Shown here piece by piece: positions 16,866-24,657 of a stretch of 64,000 nt of DNA. The translations under genes and the position numbers were made by a program. Location of the stretch: the NCBI RefSeq assembly GCF_021491355.1, contig NZ_JAKENF010000005.1:62001-126000 (forward strand). The letters are read 5' to 3'. Source of the DNA: Alitabrizicola rongguiensis. GTDB taxonomy: Bacteria; Pseudomonadota; Alphaproteobacteria; Rhodobacterales; Rhodobacteraceae. Every line of letters starts with the position of its first letter. Position 1 is the first letter of the stretch. The notes below the pieces were generated by a model that saw nothing but the letters and a program-made list of their open reading frames with translations, did not search any database and had not been told where the DNA came from.

Positions 16866-17651
16866 TTACCGGAACCCCTGTTCGCCGTCGTGGTGCAGGC
16901 GGGGGCCACGTTCCTCGATCCTTTCGGGGGCCGTCTCGACCGGCACGTTCGGTGCATCGTTCGGGTCGGCAATGCGCGCCGCCGGATTGTAGGCCCATTT
17001 GACCGCGTTGCGGATCACCCGCTGCACATTGGCGTCATGGAAGGTCGGGTAGGTCTCATGGCCGGGACGGAAATAGAAGACATTGCCCGCCCCGCGCTTG
17101 TAGGTGAGCCCCGAGCGGAAGACTTCGCCACCCTGGAACCAGCTGACGAAGACCGTCTCCATCGGCTCGGGCACACCGAAGGGTTCGCCGTACATCTCTT
17201 CATTCTCGAGTTCGAAATGGTCGGGCAGGCCGGCGGCGATGGGGTGGTTGCGGCTGGTTAGCCACAGGCGTTCGCGTTCCCCGGCCTCGCGCCAGGTCAG
17301 GTTGCAGGGTGTGCCCATCAACCGTTTGAACGGCTTGGAGAAATGGGCGGAATGCAGGAAGATCATGCCCATGCCCGACCATACGGCGTCGCAGACCCGG
17401 TCGACCACGTGATCCTGCACGTCGCCATGGGCGGCGTGGCCCCACCAAATCAGGACATCGGTCTGGGCGAGTTTCTCGGCTGTCAGGCCATGTTCCGGTT
17501 CCTGAAGGGTGACGGTGACCGCGCGGCAGTCCGGATCGGCATTGATCGCCTGGGCGATGGTGCTGTGCATCCCCTCGGGATAGATGCCGGCGACAATCCG
17601 GTTCTTCTGCTCGTGGACATTTTCGCCGAAGACGGTGACACGGATGACCAT
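16866..17651 (-). CDS. thuA: ThuA-family protein (trehalose utilisation-like)
   Basis: The 261-residue protein shows the ThuA domain, a class I glutamine-amidotransferase-like fold lacking a clear Cys nucleophile. Recognisable pieces are VLIWWGHAAHGDV, FLHSAHFSKPFKRLMGT, FELENEEMYGEPF and VFYFRPGHETYPTFHD. ThuA proteins accompany Gfo/Idh/MocA dehydrogenases in disaccharide catabolism, and the ThuB-like gene begins 4 bp downstream. The biochemical role in the pathway is not firmly settled in the family. The gene is divergent from the cysteine-rich protein gene across about 200 bp. Confidence 0.85.
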   Translation of the reverse strand: MVIRVTVFGENVHEQKNRIVAGIYPEGMHSTIAQAINADPDCRAVTVTLQEPEHGLTAEKLAQTDVLIWWGHAAHGDVQDHVVDRVCDAVWSGMGMIFLHSAHFSKPFKRLMGTPCNLTWREAGERERLWLTSRNHPIAAGLPDHFELENEEMYGEPFGVPEPMETVFVSWFQGGEVFRSGLTYKRGAGNVFYFRPGHETYPTFHDANVQRVIRNAVKWAYNPAARIADPNDAPNVPVETAPERIEERGPRLHHDGEQGFR

Positions 17652-17804
17652 CCTGTATTCCTCTTGATTCTGTGGGCATGGGCGCCGGGGCCCGTGATCA
17701 GGGTTGATGTTATCGCAAACGCTGGCGAGCGACAGGGGTGGTTCGGCCCGAGATATTCAGCGGTGTCGGATGACCCACCCCATTGTGACACATCGACCGA
17801 TTGC

Positions 17805-17819
17805 GCCTGCTGCGCAGGC
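17805..17819. promoter_or_regulatory. Inverted repeat in the thuA/cysteine-rich-protein divergent region
   Basis: GCCTGC-TGC-GCAGGC, perfect 6-bp arms around three bases, lies 33 bp before the plus-strand gene. It may be an operator for either gene; no regulator gene is adjacent. Confidence 0.3.
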
Positions 17820-17852
17820 TTCTATTCTCGGCAAACGCACAGAGGTTCAGGC

Positions 17853-18323
17853 ATGGCCATCCCCCGAATTCCGCTGTTCATCCTGTCTGCCTTGGCGGCG
17901 GTTTCCGCGGCCACAGCAAGCTTTTCCCAAACGGGGAGTGGCTGCGCCCTGCAATACAGCCGCGTCTGCCCGGGCGTTTCGGCGGGTGGGCCAGGGTTGC
18001 AGGCCTGCCTTGATCGTCAGGGGGCAGTCCTGTCGCCGGCCTGCCGTCAGGCGGCGGGGGCACCGACAGTACCGCTCGACACCCATCCGAAGTTGACCGT
18101 CAACCCTCCCGGCGCGACGGCCACTGTCCCCGTAGACCCTGCCGCCGCGCCCCGTGCAACGGTCGCGCCCTCGCAACTGGGCTTTCTTTGTGCCGACGAT
18201 CTCATCAAGCTTTGCCCGAACGTGGTCAAAGGCACCGAAACCGGCGCCCTGGCCTGCCTGCGGCGCAACTTGGACCGGGTCTCGGAGCCCTGCGCCTTGG
18301 GCCTTGGCGGCGGAACGCCCTGA
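17853..18323 (+). CDS. Small secreted protein with two cysteine-rich (GLG1-type) repeats
   Basis: The 156-residue product has a signal peptide (residues 1-25) and two four-cysteine units: C31, C39, C52, C64 and C113, C121, C135, C147. The spacing (8/13-14/12) and the C..D..K.CP....G....CL.....VS..C pattern of the second unit fit the cysteine-rich repeat of GLG1-like proteins, found in many short bacterial exported proteins. A Pro/Val/Ala-rich linker (about 70-108) joins them. Disulfide bonding in the periplasm is expected; function is unknown. Its stop is 3 bp from the convergent lipoprotein gene. Confidence 0.75.
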   Translation: MAIPRIPLFILSALAAVSAATASFSQTGSGCALQYSRVCPGVSAGGPGLQACLDRQGAVLSPACRQAAGAPTVPLDTHPKLTVNPPGATATVPVDPAAAPRATVAPSQLGFLCADDLIKLCPNVVKGTETGALACLRRNLDRVSEPCALGLGGGTP

Positions 18324-18326
18324 CCT

Positions 18327-19436
18327 CTATGGCGCGCCGGTCAGTGGTGACAGGATCAGCCGCGCCCCGGCCTGCGCAAGTTCGACGCCTCCTTGCAAGC
18401 TGTTCGATGCAAGTTGATCGAGACCCGCAATGCCGGCTGCGTCCATGCGGTGCAGGTAGTCCAGAAGCGCAGGCGACTCCGCTTCGCTGAAATGGTCGAG
18501 CGCACCGCCGCCCTTCAGATCGGTCGCGTTGATGACATAGACGCGATTGAGGTTGCCCAATTCCGCCGTGCTGCGGATCGAGCCCAGACGGTCACGCTGG
18601 CCGCGCAGCTTGGCAGAGATGGCGAGCGCCTTGTCGCGATCCGAGATCAAGAGGAAGATCGGAACGCCCCGTCCGGTGATGAGGGGGGCAATCTCCTTGA
18701 AGATGCCGACATCGATATCCGCCGATATCAGAACGACCCCCGCGATCTTGGAGAAGACCGAATCCGGTTCGGTCATGGCCATGGTGCGGAGCGTGTCGAC
18801 GAGAAGGAATGTTCCCATCGAATGCGCGACAAGATAGAGACTGTCTGCGTCGCTCCGTGCCATGGTCTCGATCGTGCGTTGCAGAAACGGCCGTGAATAC
18901 AGGACGTTGTCGAGATCGCCAAGATAGCCGTCTGCCTTGGCCAGAGATGGCCAGGAATAGTGGACCGGCACGGTGATGCTGCCCACGTCGTGGATCAGCT
19001 GTGCTTCCCGATAAAGGCCCTCGGCGAAGTCGGTGTTGAACCCATGGATGAACATCGAAGCCGCCTTGACCTTTTTCCGCTGAAGATCGTCGTTGATCGC
19101 GGCGACGAATTCGGCCTCCGATCCCAGCCGTTCCGACGAACTGACCATGAACTGTGTCTGCGGGTTGGGGTATTGCGGATTGGGGTACTTGATGGTCCCA
19201 ACCTTTCGTTTCGGCGGAACGGACACCTCGAACAGGGCGTAGTTCGTCGAAGTCGCCCGCTGCGAGCCAAAGAACTGCGTCGGACCGATCCAGGCGCGAT
19301 CTGTGGCCACGATGATCCGCTCCTGCTTGGCCACCGTCGCGGCGGCGGGATCTGTCACGATCTGGCCGCGCTGGCCGCAGCCTGTCAGGACAAGGGCGGC
19401 TCCGAGCAAGAGGGGAAGAAGGCGGCCAAGCAGCAT
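18327..19436 (-). CDS. Lipoprotein alpha/beta hydrolase, DUF900 family
   Basis: The 369-residue protein carries a lipobox (LVLTGC, lipidated C20). The hydrolase fold shows the oxyanion segment FIHGFNTDF (about 129-137) and the nucleophile elbow AHSMG with S206. The acid and base are less certain by eye; HF at the ...LDHFSEAESP segment is a candidate. DUF900 proteins are esterase-like enzymes of unknown substrate. Anchoring is expected on the periplasmic face of a membrane. It converges with the cysteine-rich protein gene. Confidence 0.82.
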   Translation of the reverse strand: MLLGRLLPLLLGAALVLTGCGQRGQIVTDPAAATVAKQERIIVATDRAWIGPTQFFGSQRATSTNYALFEVSVPPKRKVGTIKYPNPQYPNPQTQFMVSSSERLGSEAEFVAAINDDLQRKKVKAASMFIHGFNTDFAEGLYREAQLIHDVGSITVPVHYSWPSLAKADGYLGDLDNVLYSRPFLQRTIETMARSDADSLYLVAHSMGTFLLVDTLRTMAMTEPDSVFSKIAGVVLISADIDVGIFKEIAPLITGRGVPIFLLISDRDKALAISAKLRGQRDRLGSIRSTAELGNLNRVYVINATDLKGGGALDHFSEAESPALLDYLHRMDAAGIAGLDQLASNSLQGGVELAQAGARLILSPLTGAP

Positions 19437-19698
19437 GAGGTGACTCGAGAAGCGGCAATTGGCAGAAGGCTAGCGTGGAATTCCGCCTACTGCACGCGCA
19501 GAGAGGCGCGCGTGGTGAAGTCCCGGCGCGACCAATCGAGCCACCCGGGCGGGAGTTTGTGGCCGGACTGGGTGATCTTGCCGAAAAACATGGCGATGGC
19601 GGCGTTCCGGCCGGGGATTTGCCGCCATACGGCTATGCAGACTTGTCACAGTCCTTCGCCGATGCGAGGCTTTGTCCGAAAACTGTCGGAAAACCGTA
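19437..19698. other. Intergenic stretch without assigned gene (262 bp)
   Basis: Divergent promoters for the lipoprotein and the cyclic-nucleotide-binding protein must lie here. On the minus strand a short frame ends in WLDWSRRDFTTRASLRVQ, but it lacks a ribosome site and is not called. Confidence 0.4.
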
Positions 19699-20184
19699 AT
19701 GAAATCCGTTCTCGAAGTCTGCGCCTACCTGCCGGAAGCGACTTATCCGCCGGGCGAGATCCTGATTCGTGAAGGCAGCAGCGAAGGCCGCATCTTCGTC
19801 CTGCTCGAGGGAACCGTTGTGGTGATGAAGGGCAATGTCCGCGTTACCCGCGTTCGCACCCCCGGCGCGCTGTTCGGCGAAATGTCGATCCTTCTCGAGA
19901 TGCCCGCGACGGCGACGGTTGTCGCCGAAACCGAGGTGAAGGTGCGGCAGGTGGAGGATGGAGGCGCCTTCCTTGCCTCGACACCCGAAGTTGCGCTGCA
20001 TACGGCGCGCCTGCTTGCGCAGCGGTTGCATGACACGACGACCTATCTCGCCGATGTGAAGGCTCAGTTCGAGAACAAGACGGATCATTTCGGCATGGTC
20101 GATCGCATCATCGGCTCGCTTCTGAACCAGCAGGCCGCCAAAACCACCGCGAAGACGCCCGAGAAATCCGACCCGCGCCTTTAG
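19699..20184 (+). CDS. Stand-alone cyclic nucleotide-binding domain protein (Crp-like, no DNA-binding domain)
   Basis: The 161-residue protein is one cNMP-binding beta-roll: YPPGEILIREGSSEGRIFVLLEGTVVV, then the phosphate-binding-cassette-like FGEMSILLEMPATATVVAETE. The Gly-Glu pair fits, but the Arg that contacts the cyclic phosphate (R-T/S-A in CRP) is replaced in MPATATV. Ligand binding is thus uncertain. About 60 residues of helix follow, with no helix-turn-helix, so it is a sensor or adaptor rather than a transcription factor. ATG 19699 is preferred over TTG 19672. It overlaps the convergent metallophosphoesterase by 4 bp and lies within 5 kb of a nucleotide cyclase. Confidence 0.75.
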   Translation: MKSVLEVCAYLPEATYPPGEILIREGSSEGRIFVLLEGTVVVMKGNVRVTRVRTPGALFGEMSILLEMPATATVVAETEVKVRQVEDGGAFLASTPEVALHTARLLAQRLHDTTTYLADVKAQFENKTDHFGMVDRIIGSLLNQQAAKTTAKTPEKSDPRL

Positions 20185-20954
20185 CGCATCCAGTCGGGAA
20201 CCGAGGTGATTGCAGGGAATGGCCGACTGATCGGGGCATCGAGCGGGATCGTTTCTGCCCCGTAGATCGAGAACCACCACGCGGTTTCGGCATCCAGATC
20301 GAGGATGATGTGCGCTGGCACCTCGCCGATCTGCTTGCCGGAGTTGAAGACCCAGGTCTTGCCTATCCGGTCGGCCCAGGATCCGCCGCTGATGAAAGGC
20401 GAGTTGTGGACATGGCCTGAGAAGACGAAGTCAGGCTGATATTTCTCTATCCAGCGGCGCAGTTCGGTATCGCCATAGTGGCGCTTCCCGTCCCAACTCA
20501 CCGGACTTTCGGCGGGAGGGGCGTGGTAGACCCAGATCCAGCGGTCGCGCGGTTCAGGGGCGGTCGCGGCCAGTTGCGCCGCGATCGCATCCTGCGTCGA
20601 AGGACCGTCCCACCATGGACACACGGTCACCAGAGTGTCACCGAGCCGCAGGGTCGTACTGTCGCCGATCACGCCAAGCAGGTCGAGGTCGCGCATCCAG
20701 TCCGCAATCTGCTCGCCGTTGTCATCCACAACGTCGAGGTCGTGGTTGCCCGAGCAGACGATCGTCCTGGTGGTTTCGGCCAGGTGCTCCAGATAAGTCT
20801 TGACCACCACCATCTGGGCACGCCGTTCGACGCTGGACGAGATTTCCAGAAGGTCCCCAGCCAGGATGACAAGGTCGAAGCGCGGCGCCATCGCCAGCAC
20901 CCAGTCGTACTGCTTCAGCGAATAATGGATGTCGGCGACGATCAGGATCTTCAT
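20181..20954 (-). CDS. Calcineurin-like metallophosphoesterase
   Basis: The 257-residue enzyme holds the full two-metal phosphoesterase set: D8-x-H10, G33-D34, G69-N70-H71-D72, H144 and G180-H181-V-H183. Such cytoplasmic enzymes cleave phosphomono- or diesters; class III cAMP phosphodiesterases (CpdA) share these motifs, and the nearby cyclase and cyclic-nucleotide-binding protein make that idea testable, though substrate cannot be read from the motifs. Its stop TAA overlaps the convergent gene's TAG by 4 bp. Confidence 0.85.
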   Translation of the reverse strand: MKILIVADIHYSLKQYDWVLAMAPRFDLVILAGDLLEISSSVERRAQMVVVKTYLEHLAETTRTIVCSGNHDLDVVDDNGEQIADWMRDLDLLGVIGDSTTLRLGDTLVTVCPWWDGPSTQDAIAAQLAATAPEPRDRWIWVYHAPPAESPVSWDGKRHYGDTELRRWIEKYQPDFVFSGHVHNSPFISGGSWADRIGKTWVFNSGKQIGEVPAHIILDLDAETAWWFSIYGAETIPLDAPISRPFPAITSVPDWMR

Positions 20955-21263
20955 TGCCGCAGCCTAGTTGCGGACGATCTGCGCTGTCGAGATTCGCACA
21001 TTCGAATTCCAGCCTTGCCGCTAGCTGATGCATCGATTGCCGGTATTTTGGCCGTTGCGCCCAAATCTTGGGCTTTGGAGTGGAGGCCGATCCCTTGAGA
21101 GGCCTTGGGCGGCCCAATCCGTTTCTCCTTTGAAAACAATCGAATTTTTTCCTAGGGAATCATTGTGGCAGGAGGTATTCGCATCGATATTGTGGCAAGA
21201 GTTGGGCGAAATGACGGCCTGCCTCTGTCCGTTTTGTGAACCTTGGTTGTGGAGCCTGTATCG
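20955..21263. promoter_or_regulatory. AT-richer control region upstream of the VPLPA-CTERM gene
   Basis: About 309 bp without a gene, visibly less GC-rich than its surroundings. It contains a perfect inverted repeat GCCCAA-ATC-TTGGGC at 21059-21073 and T/A-rich runs near 21130-21165. Promoters for the divergent phosphoesterase and VPLPA genes are expected. Confidence 0.4.
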
Positions 21264-21950
21264 GTGTCGGTCGCATCAATTACCAGATTGCTCAGCATGG
21301 CGGCCCTCGCCGTCACCGTTGCTGTCAGCGCCGGTTCGGCCAGCACGATTTCTGGCCTTGATCGGACTCAGTTCGCGGCAGAGGTCTCCGACGGCGTGAT
21401 GCAACGGGAGACGTTCGACTCCCTCGAAGTCGGGCCGATCTCCGGAACGCCGACGCTCAAGTTTTCTTCCACAGCCGGAAAGGTGGTTGTCACGCACAAG
21501 TTCCGTGCCTCGACCGGCGTTGGTTCACTCGGCGGCGGTGCGCTGGAGTATTTTCTTCCGCACCAGACCCTTACCATTACCTTTGCCACCGCCATCACGG
21601 CCTTCGGGATCGACATCAACAGCTGGTCGACGCTTGCCAATTCCTTCGTGGGCACGACGAACACAGGCGAATCCTACGGCAGCGTCTTCTCGCCATTCCC
21701 CGGCAAGGCGACGGGGCAGTTTCTGGGCTTCACCTCGTCAACGCCCTTCACTTCGATCACGATCGCCGCGAAGGGCAAATACACCTTTACCGTCGATACG
21801 ATCAACCACGGCAAAAAGGATCCCGATCCGGTCGTGAAGCCGGATCCCGAACCCGCTCCCGTGCCGCTGCCGGCATCTGCCGCGCTTCTGGTCGGAGCCC
21901 TGGGCGCGATAGCCGTATTGCGCCGCCGCTTCGGCGGCAGTTCGGCATAA
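21264..21950 (+). CDS. VPLPA-CTERM sorting domain protein
   Basis: The secreted protein of about 228 residues has a signal peptide (to about ...VSAGSAS) and a beta-rich body. The tail begins VPLPASAALLVGALGA, continues as a membrane helix and ends in RRRF, the VPLPA-CTERM sorting signal typical of Rhodobacterales and read by an exosortase variant. The exosortase is not in this window. A Pro/Asp/Lys-rich spacer (KKDPDPVVKPDPEPAP) precedes the signal. The middle resembles other PEP-CTERM-type exoproteins linked to extracellular polymer but has no named enzyme domain. The start is uncertain: GTG 21264 has GGAG 9 bases upstream; TTG 21243, GTG 21249 and ATG 21297 are alternatives. Confidence 0.8.
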   Translation: MSVASITRLLSMAALAVTVAVSAGSASTISGLDRTQFAAEVSDGVMQRETFDSLEVGPISGTPTLKFSSTAGKVVVTHKFRASTGVGSLGGGALEYFLPHQTLTITFATAITAFGIDINSWSTLANSFVGTTNTGESYGSVFSPFPGKATGQFLGFTSSTPFTSITIAAKGKYTFTVDTINHGKKDPDPVVKPDPEPAPVPLPASAALLVGALGAIAVLRRRFGGSSA

Positions 21951-22074
21951 GACTGCACAAATTGCAGGCAAGCGGGCGTTTTCGCTTCGCCTCCAGTCCC
22001 ACTCGGCGCTAGAACTCCTCTCGCGGGTCATTCGTGCTGCCCGCACATGCCATAGGTTGAGACGGACAGGACAG

Positions 22075-22461
22075 GTGCATCCGACTGTAGTAGCGGTATT
22101 GGCGATCGTCCTTGCGCTTCAGATCAAGCATCTGATTGCTGATTTCTACCTTCAGAACGGCTACATCATTCAGAACCGGCGCCTCTATGGGCATCCCGCC
22201 GGACTGCTGCACGTTGCAATCCATCTGGCCGGATCCCTTGTCGTGCTAGTGCTGTTCCACACGCCGCTCTGGCTGCTCGGCGCAATGCTTCTGTGCGAAG
22301 GACTGTTTCACTACCACCTCGACTGGGCCAAGGACAATTACGTTGCCAACAGGGGACTGACACCGCGGGATGCAGCCTTCTGGCATGCGTTCGGGATCGA
22401 TCAGGCGTTGCATCACGCTTCCTACCTGGCCATGGCCTGGGCTTGGGCCGTCTGGGCCTGA
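22075..22461 (+). CDS. DUF3307 family membrane protein
   Basis: A 128-residue hydrophobic protein with three to four membrane helices. LALQIKHLIADFYLQ near the N-terminus and HYHLDWAKDN later are the conserved DUF3307 stretches; function is unknown. GTG 22075 follows a purine-rich AGGACA; TTG 22057 would add six residues. Its TGA directly abuts the convergent cyclase stop. Confidence 0.78.
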   Translation: MHPTVVAVLAIVLALQIKHLIADFYLQNGYIIQNRRLYGHPAGLLHVAIHLAGSLVVLVLFHTPLWLLGAMLLCEGLFHYHLDWAKDNYVANRGLTPRDAAFWHAFGIDQALHHASYLAMAWAWAVWA

Positions 22462-24591
22462 CTAGCGGAAATCCTCGCTCCGCTGCGCAATGGCATCGTA
22501 GAAACCTGCCAGACCCGGTTCGATCGCCTCTCCCGCGGCACGGCAGCGGGTCAACAGCTCCTCCGCAGGGGGGGAGTCCGCCATGGTCGCCACAAGATCG
22601 GCATGTAGGCGCATCAGGTTCTTGAACCCGTCCGTCGCGGCAAGCGTTGCGTCACCGATCAGGATCGAGGCTGGAATGCGTTCGCTGACCCCCTTGAGCG
22701 TCAGTGTTCCGGCCGGCAGGATCGCCAGGCCAGTCGCCGCTTCGGCGGTCGCCCGCGCCAGAAGGATATCGTAGCCTACCCGCCGGCATCCGCTTTCAAT
22801 GCGGGCCGCAAGGTTCACCGTCTCGCCGACTACCGTGTAGTTGAAGCGGTCGCGCGAGCCGATGTTGCCGACGCAAACCGTTCCCGAGGCGAGGCCGAGT
22901 GCGAGCCGCACCGGCTTCGGCGCGGCACCCGACGCATTGAACCGGGAGAGCGCGTGGCGCATCCTCAGCGCAGCGACGGCGGCGCGAACCTCGTGGTCGG
23001 GCAGGTCGAGGGGCGCGTTCCAAAACGCCATGATTGCGTCGCCGATAAACTTGTCGATCGTGCCCTGCTCGACGAGGATCTCATCGCCGAGTTCGGTGAA
23101 CAGCCGGTTGAGCAGTTCGACCAACTCGTGGGCGGTCATCGTCTCGCTCAGGGGGGTGAAGTCGCGGATGTCGCTGAACATCACCGTCACCGGCTTTATC
23201 ACGCCGCCAAGTTCCAGACGGTGCCCACCGCGCTCGATCTGGGTCAGGACCGAGGGCGCAACGTAATGGGCAAAGGACCGGCGGATCATCCGCTTGTCGC
23301 GGTCGGCAATGACGAACTGATAGGCGGTCAGCCCCGCGAAGGCGAGGAACCCGCCGATAAGGGGAAAGGTGGCGTCGAACAGGATTCCCGCCCGCGTGAA
23401 GGCGATCCAGCTTGCCCCTGTGACGAGCACGGCCGAGAGGAGACCCGCAGCGATCGAGGCAACAGGACCGGCAATGGACATGACCAGTGTCACGATCAGG
23501 CCGAGAAGCAGGAAAGAGATCACTTCGCTGGCCTCGACAAGGCCGTCTCGGCGCAGGAAGCCACCGGACAGGATCTGCTCTATCATCTGGGCATGGATCG
23601 AGACGCCGGGCACGTTCTCGCCCAGAGCCGTTGTGCGGATGTCGAGCAGGCCAGCCGCCGAGGTGCCGATCAGGACGATCTGGCCCTCGAGCCGCGCCCG
23701 CAGGCCCGGATCCTCGCCCTCTGCCAGCACCGACCGCGCCGGAACATAGAGATCCGGCGTGTCATGGCGGTAATGCAGCCAAAGCGAGCCGTCAGGCGTT
23801 GTCGGGATCTGGAATTGGCCGAGGCGGATCTGCTCGACAAAACCCGACAGGTCGGGAGCGCCCGAGATGATGTAGGTCGTTTCACCCAGGGCCAGACGCA
23901 GGGCCTCGATCGACAGCGCGGGCAGGATACCATCGGGTGTCTTCCACAGTATCGGAATGCGGCGGATCACCGTCGCCGTATCGAAGGGACTGATATTGAC
24001 CACACCTATGCTCGCTGCCGCCTCCTGCAGGACGGGCAGGATCGGGACGGCATGGGGGATAGACGGCAGGCCGAGTGCCGGCGCTTCGCCGATCTCGACA
24101 ACGCCGGCCTTGCCCGTGATGGGCTGAGCAGCGCTGTCGGTCGATTGCGAAGTGCCAAGCACCACGAGCGACCGGGAGATTGCCTCGGCGAAATGGCGGT
24201 CGCTGTCGATCGGAGCAAGATCGGATGGCGTCAGCCCGGGTGCGAGGAGTCCCTTGGCTGACAGCGTGGCGGCAAGCCGGGCCGGCGACATCCGGTCCGG
24301 TTCCGGGAACAGCACGTCGACAGCCACGACAGCCGCGCCATAGCCACGCAGCCGGTCCACCAGTTGTGCCAGCAGGTCGCGCGGCCAGGGCCATTGGCCG
24401 AGCTCCTGCAGCGATGCCTCGTCGATATCCACGACCCGCACTGGCAGATCGGCGGCTTCGCGCGGACGGAGCCGCTGGAGCAGGTCGAAATAGGCCTCTC
24501 TAACTGACTGGATCGGCTGGGGATCCTGGGCGCGCAGCAGCGTCAGAATGCCCAGCAGGATGCAGCCAAGAACGACGACTGTCTTGCGCAT
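22462..24591 (-). CDS. CHASE2-domain adenylate/guanylate cyclase (class III)
   Basis: The 709-residue membrane protein begins with an N-terminal helix, then a large extracytoplasmic CHASE2 sensor (about residues 25-340). Three helices follow (about 355-430), then a cytoplasmic class III cyclase domain (about 440-640). Catalytic features are the metal Asp in FSDIRDFT (about 473), the base-reading Lys plus second metal Asp in IDKFIGDAIMAFW, and the transition-state Asn/Arg in YTVVGETVNLAARIE. Lys with Thr at the purine positions favours ATP. The gene lies 66 bp downstream of a FecR-domain gene, a frequent pairing with CHASE2 cyclases. It should convert an outside signal into cAMP (or cGMP). Confidence 0.9.
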   Translation of the reverse strand: MRKTVVVLGCILLGILTLLRAQDPQPIQSVREAYFDLLQRLRPREAADLPVRVVDIDEASLQELGQWPWPRDLLAQLVDRLRGYGAAVVAVDVLFPEPDRMSPARLAATLSAKGLLAPGLTPSDLAPIDSDRHFAEAISRSLVVLGTSQSTDSAAQPITGKAGVVEIGEAPALGLPSIPHAVPILPVLQEAAASIGVVNISPFDTATVIRRIPILWKTPDGILPALSIEALRLALGETTYIISGAPDLSGFVEQIRLGQFQIPTTPDGSLWLHYRHDTPDLYVPARSVLAEGEDPGLRARLEGQIVLIGTSAAGLLDIRTTALGENVPGVSIHAQMIEQILSGGFLRRDGLVEASEVISFLLLGLIVTLVMSIAGPVASIAAGLLSAVLVTGASWIAFTRAGILFDATFPLIGGFLAFAGLTAYQFVIADRDKRMIRRSFAHYVAPSVLTQIERGGHRLELGGVIKPVTVMFSDIRDFTPLSETMTAHELVELLNRLFTELGDEILVEQGTIDKFIGDAIMAFWNAPLDLPDHEVRAAVAALRMRHALSRFNASGAAPKPVRLALGLASGTVCVGNIGSRDRFNYTVVGETVNLAARIESGCRRVGYDILLARATAEAATGLAILPAGTLTLKGVSERIPASILIGDATLAATDGFKNLMRLHADLVATMADSPPAEELLTRCRAAGEAIEPGLAGFYDAIAQRSEDFR

Positions 24592-24657
24592 GTCAGAAGG
24601 CCCGGCCCGGCCTGCCAGCCCACTTGAGCGGAATGACGGCCGGGCGTTTCACATTGA

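Noticed and set aside
16862-16972. Extended N-terminus for the ThuB-like protein
   Set aside because: It would overlap the ThuA gene by about 107 bp and precede the Rossmann motif with unrelated basic residues.
19480-19640. Short minus-strand frame ending WLDWSRRDFTTRASLRVQ
   Set aside because: About 34 codons from its only ATG, no Shine-Dalgarno and no recognised family; could be chance.
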